A stretch of DNA of 32,169 nucleotides from Stenotrophomonas koreensis (GTDB taxonomy: Bacteria; Pseudomonadota; Gammaproteobacteria; Xanthomonadales; Xanthomonadaceae). Position 1 is the stretch's first letter. Each line of letters opens with the position of its first letter. The notes beneath the pieces were generated by a model. It was given only the letters and a program-made list of their open reading frames with translations, searched no databases and was not told the DNA's origin. The stretch is taken from positions 1-32,169 of the forward strand of contig NZ_LDJH01000009.1 of NCBI RefSeq assembly GCF_001431525.1. The letters are read 5' to 3'. Shown piece after piece: positions 8,276-17,183 of the stretch. The position numbers and the translations under genes are program-made.

Positions 8276-9648
8276 CTACATCAGCGCATCGGCCAGCCGC
8301 GCGATGCCCTCGCGGCTGCGCCACCACGCCGGACGCTGCCGCCACTGCTGCAGGGTCAGCGGGTCGGCATGGGCGAGATAGTCGGCCTCGATCGTGCGCA
8401 GGCGCTGCAGCAGCCCGGTGTCGTAGACCAGCAGGCCGATCTCGGCGTTGAGCGCGAACGAGCGGATATCCAGGTTGATCGAGCCGACCACCGCGATCTG
8501 GCCATCCACGCGCAGGTGCTTGGCATGCAGGAAATGTAGTAGGCCTGCTGCGCCCACCAGGTCAGGCGCTGGTTGTTGCTGGCCGACAGGATCAGCTGCA
8601 CATCCACCCCGGACAGCGCGGCGATGCGCAGCGCGGCCAGGGTTGCCTCGTCGGGAACGAAGTACGGGGTCACCAGCACCAGTTCGCGCCGGGCGAGGTG
8701 GATCAGCGCGTTGACCGCATCACGGGCGTTGGCAAACGGGTAGGCCGGTCCGCTTGGCAGCAGCTGGGTGGCGACGTCGGCCACGGCCGGCGGCGTGTCC
8801 AGCACTTCCAGCGCCTGCCCGGTCTCGACGTACCAATCGCTGGCGAACACCGCCTCCAGGTGCGCCACCACCGGCCCGTGCACCCGCGCGACCAGCTCCC
8901 GGTTGGGAAAACCGGCGATGAAGCGCGCATCGGCCAGGTTCTGCGAACCGACGTGGCCGATGCAGCCGTCGATCATCGCCATCTTGCGGTGGTTGCGCAG
9001 GTCCATGCGCCCGCTGCGGCGCCAGCGCAGGCCGCCGGGCAGCATCGCCTGCACCTCCACCCCGGCCGCCTGCAGCCGCCGCCGGTAACACCGCAGCCCA
9101 CGCTTGGCGCCGACCGCATCCAGCAGCAGCCGGCAGCGCACGCCGCGCGCACTGGCCCGTTCCAGCGCGGCCACCACGGCCTCGCCGACCGCATCGTCGA
9201 ACATCAGGTAGTACAGCAGGTGCACCCGCTGGCTGGCACCGTCGATGTCGTCCAGCAGCCGGCGCAACGCGCCGTCATAGTCGTCCAGCAGCTGCACTGC
9301 ATTGCCGTGGGTGGGCATGAAGTCGCCCTGGCGCTCGACCAGCGCGGCGATCTCGGCGGCGGCGGTGCCCTCCTCCGGCCGCCAGCGCAGGGCATGCTGC
9401 AACGCCTGCTGGCGCCGGATACGGCGCGAGACCTGCGCCTGCCGCCGCACTCGGCGCGCCGACAGCCACGGATGGCCGAGCAACAGGTACAGCGGCAAGC
9501 CCAGCAACGGCACGAAGCCGACCAGCAACAGCCAGCTGCGCGCCGCGCCCGGGCTGGTGCGCACCGGGATCCAGCACAGCGCCACCAGCCGGATCAGCCA
9601 GTCCAGCGCCAGCAACAGCCACGAACCCTGAAAGCCCTCGGACAGCAT
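8276..9648 (-). pseudogene. cls: Cardiolipin synthase, frameshifted with an internal deletion
   Basis: Two N-terminal hydrophobic segments (from MLSEGFQGSWLLLALDWLIR at 9648) precede a first phospholipase-D active site HRKMAMID and its following VGSQNL. This frame continues to WWAQQAYY (near 8536), then becomes nonsense. The second active site, HAKHLRVD with VGSINLDIRS, is intact but in another frame running to a TAG at 8276. In E. coli ClsA about 16 residues lie between the equivalent FF and LLHTK; here almost none do. This points to a deletion of roughly 45 bp that also shifts the frame, rather than a single-base error. Cardiolipin synthases join two phosphatidylglycerols at the membrane. 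This copy is probably inactive. The upstream start codon at 9702 in the same frame lies in the terminator and is unlikely. Confidence 0.8.
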
Positions 9649-9701
9649 CGCAGCACCCGCCGGGAAGATGGCCGATTCTGCCGCTGCCGGACCCGGAAAC
9701 A

Positions 9702-9727
9702 CAAAACCCGCCTTGCGGCGGGTTTTG
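9702..9727 (-). terminator. Intrinsic terminator of the rpmB-rpmG operon
   Basis: CAAAACCCGCC (9702-9712) and GGCGGGTTTTG (9717-9727) form a perfect 11-bp stem with a four-base loop. It starts 27 bp after the rpmG stop codon. On the minus strand the arm ends in a TTTT run, as expected for rho-independent termination. It also insulates the downstream cls pseudogene. Confidence 0.9.
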
Positions 9728-9754
9728 CTGGAAGCTGCAAGCGATCCCGGAGGA

Positions 9755-9919
9755 TTACTTGATCTTGCCTTCCTTGTACATCACGTGCTTGCGAACAACC
9801 GGATCGTACTTCAGGAATTCCATCTTCCCCGGAGTGTTCTTCTTGTTCTTGTCCGTGGTGTAGAAGTGGCCAGTGCCGGCCGAGGAAATCATACGGACCT
9901 TATCGCGCTTACCTGCCAT
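9755..9919 (-). CDS. rpmG: 50S ribosomal protein L33
   Basis: This 54-residue basic protein ([20 protein letters not shown] at the start, [18 protein letters not shown] at the end) matches bacterial L33 over its whole length. It lacks the paired CxxC zinc motifs, so it is the zinc-independent type. It lies 13 bp downstream of rpmB, with GGAG just inside that gap, and the two form the usual rpmB-rpmG operon. A terminator hairpin follows directly. Confidence 0.97.
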   Translation of the reverse strand: MAGKRDKVRMISSAGTGHFYTTDKNKKNTPGKMEFLKYDPVVRKHVMYKEGKIK

Positions 9920-9932
9920 GATTATTTACTCC

Positions 9933-10169
9933 TCAGACCTTTTCGCCGCGGGCACGCAGCTCAGCCAGAACGGAATCAATGCCGTTCTTGTCGATGGTGC
10001 GCAGTGCATGCGCGGAAACACGAAGCTTCACCCAGCGGTTTTCGCTGGCAACCCAGAAGCGGCGCTCATGCAGGTTCGGCAGGAAGCGACGACGGGTCTT
10101 GTTGTTGGCGTGCGAGACGTTGTTACCCGTCTGCACCTTCTTGCCGGAAACTTGGCAAACTCGGGACAT
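9933..10169 (-). CDS. rpmB: 50S ribosomal protein L28
   Basis: This is a 78-residue protein with the L28 signature [20 protein letters not shown], then [19 protein letters not shown], and a C-terminal [20 protein letters not shown]. The start at 10169 is supported by GAGGTG seven bases upstream; the open frame continues further upstream but without family similarity. It is the first gene of the rpmB-rpmG operon, with a candidate sigma-70 promoter at 10332-10360 and so an mRNA leader of about 150 nt. Confidence 0.97.
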   Translation of the reverse strand: MSRVCQVSGKKVQTGNNVSHANNKTRRRFLPNLHERRFWVASENRWVKLRVSAHALRTIDKNGIDSVLAELRARGEKV

Positions 10170-10331
10170 TGCGCACCTCGGTAATGTCGATTGTGTCCTC
10201 CTTAGCCAGGAAGACGGCGGCCCCGGCGGATGAACCACCACACGTCACGGGAATCGGGTTTACGCTGCGGCACGGCCGGAGGACGTGCTTCCGGCCGCTG
10301 CCCGGAGATTTCCGCAGACAGCGAGCCGGCA

Positions 10332-10360
10332 ATTATGCCCGCGCGCCCGGGCACATGCAA
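10332..10360 (-). promoter_or_regulatory. Candidate sigma-70 promoter for rpmB-rpmG
   Basis: On the minus strand TTGCAT (10355-10360) and CATAAT (10332-10337) are separated by exactly 17 bp. The -10 box is one base from consensus. Its position upstream of a ribosomal-protein operon fits, but the leader would be unusually long. Confidence 0.4.
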
Positions 10361-10386
10361 GTTGTCCACAAGCCGAGGAAGGATCG

Positions 10387-11601
10387 ATGCGCCTGCTGCT
10401 GCTCACCTACGGTACCGAGGGCGACACCCGCCCGCAGGTGATGCTGGCCCGCGGGCTGATCGATGCCGGCCACCAGGTGACCCTGCTCGGTGAGGGCCGC
10501 AGCCTGGCCACGGCACAGGCGCTGGCGGTGCCGCACGCGCCGCTGGCCGGGGACATCGACAACGATGTCGCTGCGCTGGTCAGCCAAGGCAGCAGCCTGC
10601 GTGCGGCCAGCCGCGGCCTGGCCGACATGGCCCAGCGGCACAGCGCGGACTGGCTGGCACAGGCCACTGCCGCCGCCGAGGGCTGCACGGCGGTGCTGGC
10701 CGGCGGCCTGGCCGCCTTCATCGGCATGGCCGTGGCCGAGCAGCAGGCGCTGCCGCTGATCGGCACCGGCACCGTACCGGTCACCCCGACTGCGGCGTTC
10801 CCCAGCACGTTCCTGCCACCGGGGCCCTGGCCGCGCTGGATCAACCGGCCCAGCCACCGGCTGGCGATGCTGCAGATCTGGCGCCAGTTCCGCGGTCCGC
10901 TCAATGCCGCACGCCGGCGTCAGGGCCGGCCACCGCTGCGGCAGCCGCTGCACGATGCCGCCTTCCTGTACGGCTTTTCGCCTGCACTGCTGCCCACGCC
11001 AGCCGACTGGCCGGCCAACCATCGCGCCTGTGGCCAATGGCGCCTGCCCGAGGCAGCGCAGAGCTTGCCGGCGGACCTGCAGCAGTGGCTGGCGCAACGG
11101 CCGGCGCCGGTGTTCATCGGCTTCGGTTCGATGCGCGGGTTTGACCGCCAGCGCGTGTTCGGCGGGCTGATCGATGCGCTGGGGCCGCGCCCGGTGCTGC
11201 TGGCGCCGGGCTGGGCCGGCCTGCCCGCAGGCTGGCAGCCGCCAGCGCATGTGCGGATCTGCCCACCGGTAGCGCATGAGGCGCTGTTCCCGCACTGCGC
11301 GCTGCTGATCCACCACGGTGGCAGCGGTACCACCCATTCGGCCAGCCGCGCCGGGGTACCGCAATTGGTACTGCCGTGGGTGGCCGACCAGCCGTTCTGG
11401 GCACAGCGGCTGTTCCAGCGCGGCGTGGCCGGGCCGCCGCTGTCACTCAAACACTTCGACCGCCCCACCCTGCAGCGCGCGATCGCCATCGCCACCGATG
11501 CGGCCACCGTCGCACGTGCCCAGGCACTGGGACAGGCGATGGCCGCCGAGGACGGCGTGGCCACCGCCGTGGCCACGCTGGAGCGCTGGCTGGCGCGCTG
11601 A
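10387..11601 (+). CDS. UGT-type glycosyltransferase (COG1819)
   Basis: This 404-residue GT-B fold enzyme resembles macrolide and sterol glucosyltransferases. The N-terminus MRLLLLTYGTEGDTRPQVML is the typical acceptor-domain opening. The C-terminal donor-binding domain contains HHGGSGTTHSASRAGVPQLV followed by LPWVADQPFWAQR, the nucleotide-sugar signature of family GT1. FIGFGSM marks the start of the second domain. The start at 10387 follows GAGGAAGG and fits the family; the longer frame upstream lies in the rpmB promoter region. Sugar donor and acceptor cannot be told from sequence. It ends 7 bp from the convergent LysR gene. Confidence 0.88.
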   Translation: MRLLLLTYGTEGDTRPQVMLARGLIDAGHQVTLLGEGRSLATAQALAVPHAPLAGDIDNDVAALVSQGSSLRAASRGLADMAQRHSADWLAQATAAAEGCTAVLAGGLAAFIGMAVAEQQALPLIGTGTVPVTPTAAFPSTFLPPGPWPRWINRPSHRLAMLQIWRQFRGPLNAARRRQGRPPLRQPLHDAAFLYGFSPALLPTPADWPANHRACGQWRLPEAAQSLPADLQQWLAQRPAPVFIGFGSMRGFDRQRVFGGLIDALGPRPVLLAPGWAGLPAGWQPPAHVRICPPVAHEALFPHCALLIHHGGSGTTHSASRAGVPQLVLPWVADQPFWAQRLFQRGVAGPPLSLKHFDRPTLQRAIAIATDAATVARAQALGQAMAAEDGVATAVATLERWLAR

Positions 11602-11608
11602 CCCGCGC

Positions 11609-12514
11609 TCAGGCCAGCCCGTGCTGCAGTTGGGCGGTCATCCAGTCAATGAAAACCCGCAAGCGGTGGCTGACATAGCGGTTGGGCGCAAACACCAGGT
11701 GCAACGGCATCGGCGGCAGTTCCCATTGCGGCAGCAGCGGCACCAGCTCACCGGCACGTACATGCACAGCGGTCAGGTAGGTGGGCAGGCAGATGATGCC
11801 CAACCCGGCCAGGCCAGCGGCAAGACAGGCGTTGCCATCATCCACGCTGAGCCGGCAGTGCATGGCCGGGGTGAGCACCTGGCCACCGCGTGACAGTTGC
11901 GGCAGGTGTACCTGGCCGGATCCGGCGCCACGAAAACCCACCAGCTGGTGGACCGGGTCCTGCAGGTCCTGCGGCTGGTGCGGCGTGCCACACCGTGCCA
12001 GGTAGGCAGGGGAGGCATGCAGCGCCAGCGGCAGCCCGCACAGCCGGCGTGCGACCAGCCCGCCATCGCGCAGCTCGCCGCCACGGATCACACAGTCCAC
12101 GCCCTGGGCGATCACATCCACCGCGCGGTCGCTGGCGCCGATCTCCAGGGTGATCCCGGGGTAGCGGGCAACAAAGTCGGGCAACGCAGGCATCAGCACC
12201 TGCTGCGCGAACGGGCTGGGCACGTCGATGCGCAAGCGCCCGCGGGGCTGGCTGCGCGCACTGCCGACACTGGCCTCGGCCTCTTCCAGGTCGGCCAGCA
12301 ACTGCAGCGCCCGCTCGTAGTAGGCCGTACCGTCGGCGGTCAGGCTGACCCGGCGGGTGGTGCGGTTGAGCAGGCGCACCTGCAGGTGTGCTTCCAGCTG
12401 TTTGAGCAGCTGGGTCACCGTGGCGCGACCCAGCTGCAGGGTCTGTGCGGCCTGGGTCAGGCTCCCGGCCTGGACCACACGGACAAACACCCGCATCGCC
12501 TGGAAACGGTCCAT
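11609..12514 (-). CDS. LysR-family transcriptional regulator
   Basis: This 301-residue regulator has an N-terminal winged helix-turn-helix (MDRFQAMRVFVRVVQAGSLT, then LGRATVTQLLKQLE and LLNRTTRRVSLTADG) and a C-terminal substrate-binding domain with the usual SDRAVDVIAQGVDCVIRGG region. It resembles the CrgA/AaeR group that begins MDRFQAM. The start at 12514 is the family start; the open frame upstream runs into the intergenic region. It is divergent from the RidA-family gene, with a perfect T-N11-A box between them, so it probably controls itself and that gene. The inducer is unknown. Confidence 0.93.
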   Translation of the reverse strand: MDRFQAMRVFVRVVQAGSLTQAAQTLQLGRATVTQLLKQLEAHLQVRLLNRTTRRVSLTADGTAYYERALQLLADLEEAEASVGSARSQPRGRLRIDVPSPFAQQVLMPALPDFVARYPGITLEIGASDRAVDVIAQGVDCVIRGGELRDGGLVARRLCGLPLALHASPAYLARCGTPHQPQDLQDPVHQLVGFRGAGSGQVHLPQLSRGGQVLTPAMHCRLSVDDGNACLAAGLAGLGIICLPTYLTAVHVRAGELVPLLPQWELPPMPLHLVFAPNRYVSHRLRVFIDWMTAQLQHGLA

Positions 12515-12522
12515 GGCGCTCC

Positions 12523-12545
12523 ATTGTTCGCAAATTGAAAACAAT
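12523..12545. promoter_or_regulatory. LysR-type operator (T-N11-A)
   Basis: ATTGTT (12523-12528) and AACAAT (12540-12545) are perfect inverted repeats with an 11-bp spacer. They sit 9 bp upstream of the LysR start codon in the divergent intergenic region. This is the standard geometry of a LysR-family binding site and predicts autoregulation plus control of the RidA-family gene. Confidence 0.65.
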
Positions 12546-12643
12546 CTAGGCGCACTTGACTGGTTTATCCAGCGCCTCTGCGCCCCTGAAGATGGCCCTC
12601 CCCGCCGGGTGCACCGTGCCCCCCGCCCTTCAGGATTCCAGCA

Positions 12644-13048
12644 ATGAACCAGCGCGATGTGGTGTTTCCCAGCGGCCGCCGTGCCCTGTACGAGCGCAAC
12701 CATTACTCACCGGCCGTGCGTGCCAATGGCCTGCTGTTCGTGTCCGGGCAGGTGGGCAGCCGTGAGGACGGCTCCCCCGAACCGGTGTTCGAGGACCAGG
12801 TGCGGCGCGCCTTCGACAACCTCAATGCCGTGCTGGCGGCCGCCGGCTGCCGTTTTGACGATGTCATCGATGTCACCGTGTTCCTGGTCGATGCCGAAGT
12901 GAACTTCGCCAGAGCCTGGGCCATCGTCCCGGAGTACTGGGGCCAGGCGCCCTACCCCACTCTGACCGGCATCGGCGTGAGCTGGCTGTACGGCTTCCAG
13001 TTCGAGATCAAGGTCGTGGCACGGCTGCCGGACACCACCGCGGCCTGA
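12644..13048 (+). CDS. RidA/YjgF-family protein lacking the canonical arginine
   Basis: This 134-residue single-domain protein has the family core: ANGLLFVSGQVG, then AFDNLNAVLAAAGC, then DVTVFLVD. RidA proteins that hydrolyse reactive enamines or imines from amino-acid metabolism use an arginine in the segment PARSxV (Arg105 in E. coli). The equivalent segment here is YPTLTGIGV, with no arginine. This suggests one of the Rid subfamilies without proven deaminase activity, so the product should not simply be called RidA. It is divergent from, and probably controlled by, the neighbouring LysR regulator. Confidence 0.88.
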   Translation: MNQRDVVFPSGRRALYERNHYSPAVRANGLLFVSGQVGSREDGSPEPVFEDQVRRAFDNLNAVLAAAGCRFDDVIDVTVFLVDAEVNFARAWAIVPEYWGQAPYPTLTGIGVSWLYGFQFEIKVVARLPDTTAA

Positions 13049-13197
13049 TCCGCTGGCGCTGGCAGCTGCAGCTACACCTGCATGCAGGCGCAAGCATTGT
13101 TTGTCTGGTGGTCTTGTACCCAGGACACCGAGGCACCTCACAGGATGCCTGTGGGGAAACGCCGTGCCTTGCACGGGCCGCAGGTACCGGCCGGGAT

Positions 13198-13228
13198 CCG
13201 GCAGCCATCGCGCGTGGCCGGCTGCCGG
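13198..13228. terminator. Hairpin between convergent RidA-family and DUF885 genes
   Basis: CCGGCAGCC (13198-13206) pairs with GGCTGCCGG (13220-13228) around a 13-nt loop, 10 bp before the end of the DUF885 gene. Its position between convergent genes suggests termination, although the T-tract is poor. The rest of 13049-13238 shows nothing recognisable. Confidence 0.4.
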
Positions 13229-13238
13229 TTGCCTTGGT

Positions 13239-14999
13239 TCAGCCCTTGCGCGCGGCAATCCAGCCTTCGACCTGGTTGCGCAGCACCGGCAGCGGCACCG
13301 AGCCCTGCTGCAGCACGAAGTCGTGGAAGGCCTTCAGCTCGAAGGCATCGCCCAGCTCGCTTTCAGCCTGGCGGCGCAGTTTCCAGATCTCGATCTCGCC
13401 GAGCTTGTAGCTCAGCGCCTGCGCCGGCCAGGAGATGTAGCGGTCGACCTCGGTGGTGACCTCGTGCTCGCTGAGCGCGGTGTTGTCGCGCAGGTAGGCC
13501 AGGGCCTGTTCGCGGCTCCAGCCGTAGTGGTGCACACCGGTATCGATCACCAGCCGCGCCGCACGCCACATTTCGTAGGTCAGCCGGCCGAAGTCCTCGT
13601 ACGGGGTCTGGTAGATGCCCATCTCCACGCCGAGCTTCTCGGTATACAGGCCCCAGCCTTCGCCATAGGCGGAGATGTAGTTGTCGCGCCGCCAGGCCGG
13701 CTGCGCCCCCTGCTCGGCGGCCAGTGCGCCCTGCATGGCATGGCCGGGGTCGGATTCGTGCAGGGTCAGGGCCGGCAGGTTGTACAGCGGCCGCGACGGC
13801 AGGTCATAGGTGTTGACCCAGTAGGTGCCCATGCCACCGCGGCCGGCGGTCCAGAACGGGGCGATGTCCTCGGGCACCGGCACGATGGTGAAACGCGCAC
13901 GCGGCAGGGTGACGTAACGGCCGATCACCGCATCCACGCGCTTGGCGATCCACGCAGCGTGGTGCAGCAGCTGCTCGGGCGTTTTGGCATAGAACTGCTC
14001 ATCGGTGCGCAGGAAATGCAGGAAATCGGCAAACCGGGTTTCCCGGCTGCGGCCCTGGAAACCGCTGGCGTCGATCACCGTTTCCATCTCGGCGCGGATG
14101 CGCGCCACCTCGTCCAGGCCGATCTGGTGGATCTGTGCCGGGCTCAGGTCCAGCGTGGTGTACTGGCGGATCTGCGAGCGGTAGAACGCCTCACCGCCGG
14201 GCATCGCCTCGGCCGCCAGGCTGGTGCGCGCCTGCGGCACATACTCGTCCTGGAAAAAGGCCAGCAGCTGGCGGTAGGCCGGGATCACGCTGCCGGCGAT
14301 CGCCGCCTGCCCCTGGCGCTGCAGCTGCTCGCGCTGGGCCTGCGGGATCGAGGCCGGCAAACGCTGCAACGGGCCGTACAGCGGCGAGGCGGTCGGATCC
14401 TGCAGCCGGGCCACCGCGGCAATGGACACCTCGCGCCCGTCCAGCACCGCGCGTGGCACGCTGAAGCCACGCGCCAAGCCGGCACGCATGTTGTCGATCT
14501 GTTGCCCGAAATGCCGCGGCACATCCTGCAGCAGGGCGATGTAATCCTGCGCCTGCTGCGCCGTGGTCAACGGCCGGCGTGCCATGAAGCCGAGGTTGGA
14601 CCAGAACGAGGAGTCCGAATTGAACGGCATCTGGTAGCTGCGCTGCTCGACCGCGTCGATCAGGTCCAGGATCTGCGCGCGGTATACCGCGTAGTCGACC
14701 TTGCCCTCGGCCGAGAGCTGGGTGGTATCGATGCGATCCAGCTCGGCCAGCACCTGCTGCCAGCCGGCCAGCCGGGCCTGCTGGGCTGCCTCGCCGACAT
14801 CTTCCAGCCGGTTGCTGGCACGCTGCTGGCCCGGCGCATCGGCATGCCGCCACTGGTACTCGGCATCGGCAATCGCGCGCAGGCGCAGGTCAGCGGCATC
14901 GGCGGTGGCCGTACCCGCATCACGCGTGGCCGCTGCCGGTGACGGCACCCCCGCCAGTCCCAGTGCCACCACCACGGCTACCGCCAAAGACGATTTCAC
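13239..14999 (-). CDS. Secreted DUF885 family protein (putative metallopeptidase)
   Basis: This 586-residue protein begins with a signal peptide (MKSSLAVAVVVALGLAGVPS, cleavage probable near the PAAA region), so it acts outside the cytoplasm. The rest matches the DUF885 layout: an N-terminal helical part with ADAEYQW, a central NLGFMARRPLTTAQQAQDYI region, and the family hallmark HESDPGH at residues 414-420, a putative zinc-binding HExxPGH. The C-terminal end with DFVLQQGSVPLPVLRNQVE is also typical. Members are annotated as putative carboxypeptidases or dipeptidases, but the substrate is not established here. Confidence 0.88.
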   Translation of the reverse strand: MKSSLAVAVVVALGLAGVPSPAAATRDAGTATADAADLRLRAIADAEYQWRHADAPGQQRASNRLEDVGEAAQQARLAGWQQVLAELDRIDTTQLSAEGKVDYAVYRAQILDLIDAVEQRSYQMPFNSDSSFWSNLGFMARRPLTTAQQAQDYIALLQDVPRHFGQQIDNMRAGLARGFSVPRAVLDGREVSIAAVARLQDPTASPLYGPLQRLPASIPQAQREQLQRQGQAAIAGSVIPAYRQLLAFFQDEYVPQARTSLAAEAMPGGEAFYRSQIRQYTTLDLSPAQIHQIGLDEVARIRAEMETVIDASGFQGRSRETRFADFLHFLRTDEQFYAKTPEQLLHHAAWIAKRVDAVIGRYVTLPRARFTIVPVPEDIAPFWTAGRGGMGTYWVNTYDLPSRPLYNLPALTLHESDPGHAMQGALAAEQGAQPAWRRDNYISAYGEGWGLYTEKLGVEMGIYQTPYEDFGRLTYEMWRAARLVIDTGVHHYGWSREQALAYLRDNTALSEHEVTTEVDRYISWPAQALSYKLGEIEIWKLRRQAESELGDAFELKAFHDFVLQQGSVPLPVLRNQVEGWIAARKG

Positions 15000-15088
15000 G
15001 ATCCCATTCCCCAGCGCTGAATACAGCGCTGATCATCGCACCGCCCGCCAGGCACGGACAGGGCCGTAACGGCACTTGCAACGGCTGC

Positions 15089-15430
15089 TCAGCCGGCAGG
15101 CTCGTCCGCTGCCGGTTTCCAGCCACGGTGGCGGATGTCCAGGCGCAGGCTGTACAGCGCGGTAAAGGCCGGGAACAGGTTCTGCGCAATGCCCACCGCA
15201 TCCTGCTTGGCCGAGAACAGGAAATAGCTCAGCGTCATCAGGCTGCCGGCCACGCTCATGTACCAGAACAGCCGGGGAATCACCGGCCGCCCGGCCTTGC
15301 GCGTGGCCCAGAACTGCACCAGCCAGCGGCCACCGAACATCAGTGCCCCGGTCAGGCCGATCAGCTTCCACGGCGACAGGTGCACACCGGTCCACTCCAG
15401 CCAGGGCAGCGCCTGGTTCATCCAGCCCAT
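15089..15430 (-). CDS. LAB_N (lipid-A-disaccharide synthase N-terminal domain-like) membrane protein
   Basis: This 113-residue protein has three predicted membrane segments (KLIGLTGALMFGGRWLVQFW, then IPRLFWYMSVAGSLMTLSYF, then GIAQNLFPAFTALYSLRL). The RWLVQFWATRKAGRPVIPRLFW-type motif is characteristic of LAB_N domains, here as a stand-alone small protein. Such proteins usually accompany family 2 glycosyltransferases in lipid-linked sugar pathways. It lies 2 bp after the glycosyltransferase gene, so the two are surely co-translated from one mRNA. Confidence 0.85.
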   Translation of the reverse strand: MGWMNQALPWLEWTGVHLSPWKLIGLTGALMFGGRWLVQFWATRKAGRPVIPRLFWYMSVAGSLMTLSYFLFSAKQDAVGIAQNLFPAFTALYSLRLDIRHRGWKPAADEPAG

Positions 15431-15432
15431 GC

Positions 15433-16155
15433 TCAGTACTCCACGGTCTGCGTGCGCTTGCTGCGCGCGATCAACCAGCTCACGCCGAGCAGGTCACGCA
15501 CACCCACCAGCGCGCGCCCCCAGTTGGTGTATTTGGAGACCCCGTTGAGGCGATGGCGGTGGTTGACCGGAACACTCACCGTCGACCAGCCGGCCCGCTG
15601 CATCAGTGCCGGCAGGTAGCGATGCATGTGGTCGAAGTACGGCAGGGCGAGGAAGGCCTCGCGCTCGAACAGCTTGATCCCGCAGCCGGTATCGGGGGTG
15701 TCGTCCTTGAGCAGCCAGGCACGGATCGCATTGGCCCAGCGGCTGGCCCAGCGCTTGGAGCCGGAGTCCCGGCGGTTGACCCGCCAGCCGGCAAACAACC
15801 GCACCGACGGCGCCGCACGCTCGCGCTCGGCCAGCAACCCGGGGATGTCGGCCGGGTCGTTCTGGCCATCGCCATCCAGGGTCACCACCCACGCCGCCCG
15901 GGCCGCACGCACGCCGTTGTGCAGGGCGGTGCTCTGCCCGCACTGGCTGCGGTGGGACAGGATGCGCAGCTCGGGGTATTCGGCCTTCAACCCCTGCATT
16001 ACCGTCAGGCTGGCATCACTGGAAAGATCATCGACAAACACCGCCTCCCACTCCAGCCGGCCACGCAGTACCGCCGCGATTTCTGCCAGCAGGGCCGCAA
16101 CGTTGTCCTTCTCGTTATGGATCGGAACAACCACGGAAAGCTGAGGTAAGGGCAT
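15433..16155 (-). CDS. Family 2 glycosyltransferase (polyprenyl-phosphate sugar type)
   Basis: This 240-residue GT-A enzyme starts PQLSVVVPIHNEKDNV and has VDDLSSDAS and the donor/metal motif LDGDGQNDP (about residues 93-101), then a GCGIKLFERE segment. The pattern is that of DPM1/ArnC-like transferases that load sugars onto polyprenyl phosphate. Unlike ArnC or GtrB it lacks a C-terminal membrane pair; the adjacent LAB_N protein may supply the membrane anchor. The start at 16155 fits the family best; another ATG lies six codons upstream. With the epimerase gene 62 bp upstream it forms a probable glycan-modification operon. Confidence 0.88.
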   Translation of the reverse strand: MPLPQLSVVVPIHNEKDNVAALLAEIAAVLRGRLEWEAVFVDDLSSDASLTVMQGLKAEYPELRILSHRSQCGQSTALHNGVRAARAAWVVTLDGDGQNDPADIPGLLAERERAAPSVRLFAGWRVNRRDSGSKRWASRWANAIRAWLLKDDTPDTGCGIKLFEREAFLALPYFDHMHRYLPALMQRAGWSTVSVPVNHRHRLNGVSKYTNWGRALVGVRDLLGVSWLIARSKRTQTVEY

Positions 16156-16217
16156 GGATCGTCCAGTAAGCATGAATCGGCGGATTGGACGGGGCCTTCA
16201 GTTACGGCCCGATGAAA

Positions 16218-17183
16218 TCAGACCGCGGCTCCAAAGTAATCACGGCACCAGGCCACCACCGGTGGCAAGCCGGTTTCAATCGGCGTGCGCGGTGCGTAGC
16301 CGAAGGCCTCGGCGGCACGCCGGGTATCGGCCATGGTGCGGACCATGTCGCCCGGCTGCATCGGCTTGTAGACCTTGTGCGCGGGCACCCCGGCAGCCTG
16401 CTCGATCACCCCGATGAAGTGCTCCAGCTCGATCGGGGTGTGATTGCCTAGATTGAAGACCTGATGCGCAACCGCCTCGGTGGATGGGTGGGAAAGCGCG
16501 CCGAGGATACCGGCGACAATGTCGGAAACATGTGTGAAATCACGCTGCATCCGGCCCTGGTTGAACACCTGGATCGGCCGCCCGGCCAGCACCGCGCGCG
16601 AGAACAGCAGCGGCGCCATGTCCGGCCGGCCCCAGGGCCCGTACACGGTGAAAAAGCGCAGGCCGGTGGCCTTCAGGCCAAACAGCTGGGCATAGGTGTA
16701 GGCCATCAGCTCGTTGGCCGCCTTGGTTGCGGCATACAGCGAGCGCGGGCGGTCGATGCGCTGGTCCTCGGAAAACGGCGGGGTGGCCGAATCACCGTAG
16801 ACCGAGCTGCTGGAGGCATATACCAGGTGCTCGACCGGATGGTGCCGGCACAGCTCGAGGATGTTCACAAAGCCGGTCAGGTTGGAATCGACATAGGCCT
16901 GCGGGTTTTCCAGCGAGTAACGCACCCCCGCCTGCGCGGCCAGGTGGATCACCGCGCGCGGCTTGACCTGTTCGAACAACGCCTCCAGCCCGCCCCGGTC
17001 GGTCAGATCCAGGCTGCGGATATCGACCTGTGGGCACAACGCCGCCACCCGGTCGCGCTTGATCTGCGGGTCGTAGTAATCGTTGTAGTTGTCCAGCCCC
17101 ACCACCGGCTGGCCGGCAGCGGCCAGGGCCTGGCAGGTATGGGCACCGATAAAACCGGCAGCGCCGGTAACAAGAATGGTCAT
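16218..17183 (-). CDS. NAD-dependent UDP-sugar epimerase, likely UDP-glucuronate 4-epimerase
   Basis: This is a 321-residue extended short-chain dehydrogenase. It has the NAD motif GAAGFIG (7-13), the serine run in YASSSSVYG (about 122-130) and the catalytic Tyr150/Lys154 in YAATK. NDYYDP, followed by a basic loop, near residue 34 is characteristic of UDP-glucuronate epimerases (LspL/Cap1J group) that make UDP-galacturonate for lipopolysaccharide or capsule. The start at 17183 gives the correct first strand (MTILVTG). It precedes the glycosyltransferase and LAB_N genes on the same strand. The exact substrate is inferred from the motif only. Confidence 0.88.
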   Translation of the reverse strand: MTILVTGAAGFIGAHTCQALAAAGQPVVGLDNYNDYYDPQIKRDRVAALCPQVDIRSLDLTDRGGLEALFEQVKPRAVIHLAAQAGVRYSLENPQAYVDSNLTGFVNILELCRHHPVEHLVYASSSSVYGDSATPPFSEDQRIDRPRSLYAATKAANELMAYTYAQLFGLKATGLRFFTVYGPWGRPDMAPLLFSRAVLAGRPIQVFNQGRMQRDFTHVSDIVAGILGALSHPSTEAVAHQVFNLGNHTPIELEHFIGVIEQAAGVPAHKVYKPMQPGDMVRTMADTRRAAEAFGYAPRTPIETGLPPVVAWCRDYFGAAV

